Origin: an uncultured Collinsella sp.
GTDB lineage: Bacteria > Actinomycetota > Coriobacteriia > Coriobacteriales > Coriobacteriaceae
Length of the DNA stretch: 5,746 nucleotides
Direction of reading: 5' to 3'
Assembly: GCA_902478705.1 (NCBI GenBank)
Contig: CABSMB010000101.1
Location: 1 to 5,746, forward strand
Positions within the stretch are counted from its first letter, which is position 1, and each line of letters starts with the position of its first letter. Below the pieces are notes generated by a model that searched no databases, was not told where the DNA came from, and was given only the letters and a program-made list of their open reading frames with translations. Shown here piece after piece: positions 4,493-5,746 of the stretch. Made by a program: the position numbers and the translations under genes.

Positions 4493-5545
4493 CTAAACGA
4501 ACCGCACCCCAAAGCCTCGCTTAACGAACGGCAGCAACTCCATCGCCTCGGGCGCAATATGGCCTACAACGTTCATGCGCTCGTCCCCGAGAAGGTCGAC
4601 TCGTGCAATCTCAAGCTCGCCTTCGTAGCGCCCATAGCCGCTATTGCTCACAGCGATCGACCCCGTCTTTCGCGGCAGGCCGGCACCGGTATCCGTCGGC
4701 ACGGAATCCGGCTTAAGCGACGTAAGCGACTCCTGAGACCTAAAAATAAGGGCGCTCGAGTCAGGTCGATCGTGATGGACTTGCCCCAACAAATAGGAGT
4801 ATCCGGGGTCGAGCTGGCACGGCATGTCAACATACCCCGCGGAAATCTGGGCAAACTGCGCCCAACCCGCTTCGGAAAGATCGGGGTCGCCGACCAAAAC
4901 AATGTCGCAATCGGCGCCATGTGCAAGCTCAAGCATATTGAGAGCAACCTTTGACGCGCGACCGCGCTGCGCCTCGACCGTCGGCAGTCCCTCGAAAACC
5001 GGCCCGCGAACGTTAGCATCACCCGGCACAAAAGCCATGATTTCGAATCCAAGCGCCGCAAGACGAAGATTCGTCCGAGCAACATCTTCAAGAGCTAAAC
5101 CGGTATAAGGCTTGGGGTAAAAATTGTGGCACGCGGCGAAACGAGTCACATCGGCACCGGCCTCACGCCACGATGCGATTTCATCAGAACTCACCGTCGA
5201 TGCATTGACCACAATGCGAAATACACCGGACAGCTCCGCGACCCGCTGGGCACTAAAGCCATAATCCAAGCGCAGGTACTCCAGTCCCAGATCACGCAAG
5301 TCCTCCATGCGCTCAAGGCCCAGCAAATCGCATGTGCGCGGCCCCACATCGGCAATGAGCGCAATACCGCGGGCGGAAAGCAGCAACAGCACCTGACGAA
5401 CCTTATCGGCATGCGCCGCTCCCCCATCCTCGGGAATATGCAGCGAGGTGAACGCGTAGCGCGCACCCGCCGCGGCACCATGTTCAATCGTCCGCTCGAT
5501 ATCCTGCAGGGGACTGGAAAGATAGACAGAAATACCCGTTCTCAC
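4493..5545 (-). CDS. mupG: MupG/DUF871 family, probable 6-phospho-N-acetylmuramidase
   Basis: A 350-residue cytoplasmic protein. An N-terminal TIM-barrel-like domain (about 1-240) carries GISVYLSSP (4-12), FTSLHIPED (32-40), LRLDYG (91-96), HNFYPKPYTGL (140-150), FVPGD (172-176) and RGPVFEGLPT (180-189). A C-terminal cyclophilin-like domain (about 245-350) carries PDSSALIFRS (261-270) and SNSGYGRYEGELEIAR (300-315). This is the DUF871 architecture; its characterised member, Staphylococcus aureus MupG, splits MurNAc-6-phosphate-GlcNAc, taken up by a PTS, into MurNAc-6P and GlcNAc. The start is GTG 5545, with AAGGAG nine bases upstream. The upstream gene on the same strand ends like a PTS permease, which fits peptidoglycan-sugar recycling. 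A terminator sits between them. Family is near certain; substrate is inferred from the characterised member. Confidence 0.9.
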   Translation of the reverse strand: MRTGISVYLSSPLQDIERTIEHGAAAGARYAFTSLHIPEDGGAAHADKVRQVLLLLSARGIALIADVGPRTCDLLGLERMEDLRDLGLEYLRLDYGFSAQRVAELSGVFRIVVNASTVSSDEIASWREAGADVTRFAACHNFYPKPYTGLALEDVARTNLRLAALGFEIMAFVPGDANVRGPVFEGLPTVEAQRGRASKVALNMLELAHGADCDIVLVGDPDLSEAGWAQFAQISAGYVDMPCQLDPGYSYLLGQVHHDRPDSSALIFRSQESLTSLKPDSVPTDTGAGLPRKTGSIAVSNSGYGRYEGELEIARVDLLGDERMNVVGHIAPEAMELLPFVKRGFGVRFV

Positions 5546-5554
5546 GCTTCGATT

Positions 5555-5560
5555 CTCCTT
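5555..5560 (-). promoter_or_regulatory. Ribosome binding site of mupG abutting a terminator
   Basis: AAGGAG on the minus strand, 9 bases before the GTG start. It begins two bases after the T run of the terminator at 5562-5595, so an mRNA of mupG must either read through that terminator or start within it. Confidence 0.85.
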
Positions 5561-5561
5561 T

Positions 5562-5595
5562 AAAAAAGGCCGGCAGAGCAGTTAGCCCCGCCGGC
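5562..5595 (-). terminator. Terminator/attenuator between the PTS gene and mupG
   Basis: On the minus strand GCCGGC (5595-5590) plus GGGGC pairs with GCTCT plus GCCGGC (5574-5569), an 11-bp stem with two G-U pairs and a 5-base loop, followed by C and six T (5567-5562). By all usual criteria this is a strong intrinsic terminator. It lies about 70 bases after the PTS stop codon and directly before the mupG ribosome binding site, so it can lower mupG expression relative to the permease. Confidence 0.88.
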
Positions 5596-5662
5596 ACAAC
5601 CATAGCATCAAGAGATCTGCGGCACGTCATGACGCTCGAATGACATAGCGCGCAGCATCAGG

Positions 5663-5746
5663 CTACTCGCCAAAGAACTCGTTGATCTTCTGCTCGTCGA
5701 CGCCGAAGAACCACGTCAGGACAAAGCCGGCGGCATAGGCAAGCAG
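5663..5746 (-). CDS. C-terminal end of a probable PTS permease (EIIC/EIIBC)
   Basis: Only the last 27 codons lie in the window; the gene runs off the end. They encode a hydrophobic helix (LLAYAAGFVLTWFFG) followed by a short polar tail, VDEQKINEFFGE. This matches how glucose/sucrose-type PTS EIIC domains often end, with 'ffGvdee.in' after the final transmembrane segment. EIIC proteins carry sugars through the membrane while EIIB phosphorylates them. With mupG next door, a MurP-like transporter for MurNAc-containing sugars is the attractive reading, but 27 residues cannot show specificity. Confidence 0.6.
   Translation of the reverse strand: MLAYAAGFVLTWFFGVDEQKINEFFGE

Noticed and set aside
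5126..5563. Plus-strand open frame opposite mupG
   Set aside because: Shadow of a clearly recognised gene with no ribosome binding site or family motif.
5625..5634. Perfect 10-bp palindrome CGTCATGACG
   Set aside because: Short, single, and with no promoter around it; expected by chance at this length.

Overview
The window looks like the end of a contig from a moderately high-GC, anaerobic gut actinobacterium of the class Coriobacteriia. Collinsella or a close relative is my best guess, from codon style, gene content (rubredoxin, flavin-reductase-like protein, MupG-family protein, PTS permease) and short AT-rich promoters. The assignment is inference; there is no rRNA here to settle it. The first 28 bases are not genomic: they match the 3' part of the Illumina Nextera (Tn5) read-1 adapter, including the complete 19-bp mosaic end. 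Real sequence starts at base 29.

Layout. 29-373 (+) is the C-terminal part of an NRAMP-family metal transporter, cut by the contig end. 374-760 is a non-coding gap between convergent genes. It holds three 57-bp palindromic units, in which a 16-bp motif alternates in orientation about every 40 bp, and then a strong terminator for the minus strand. 761-904 (-) is a 47-residue rubredoxin. It follows 993-1496 (-), a flavin-reductase-like flavoprotein; together they look like the two halves of a high-molecular-weight rubredoxin (Hrb). An AT-rich promoter with an operator-like inverted repeat lies between them. 1548-1581 is the terminator of the next transcript, made of a TPR protein (2113-3030, -) overlapping smpB (1653-2123, -). 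Upstream of these are tRNA-Glu(CTC) and tRNA-Gln(CTG), both minus strand, with their own promoter and terminator.

3558-3968 (+) encodes a small cytoplasmic protein that resembles the N-terminal domain of a MarR-annotated family but stops before any winged helix. A long hairpin separates it from a convergent ArsC/Spx-like thioredoxin-fold protein (4041-4400, -). 4493-5545 (-) is a MupG/DUF871-family protein, probably a 6-phospho-N-acetylmuramidase. It is preceded by a terminator whose U-tract runs into its ribosome binding site, and by the last 27 codons of a membrane protein (5663-5746, -) that looks like a PTS EIIC or EIIBC permease.

Three functional themes emerge: electron transfer for oxygen or NO defence (flavoprotein plus rubredoxin, possibly the ArsC-like protein); translation and ribosome rescue (SmpB, two tRNAs); and uptake and cleavage of a phosphorylated sugar, probably MurNAc-containing (PTS plus MupG). 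Nothing here is a defence island, phage or CRISPR locus. The least explained structure is the alternating palindromic array at 401-616.
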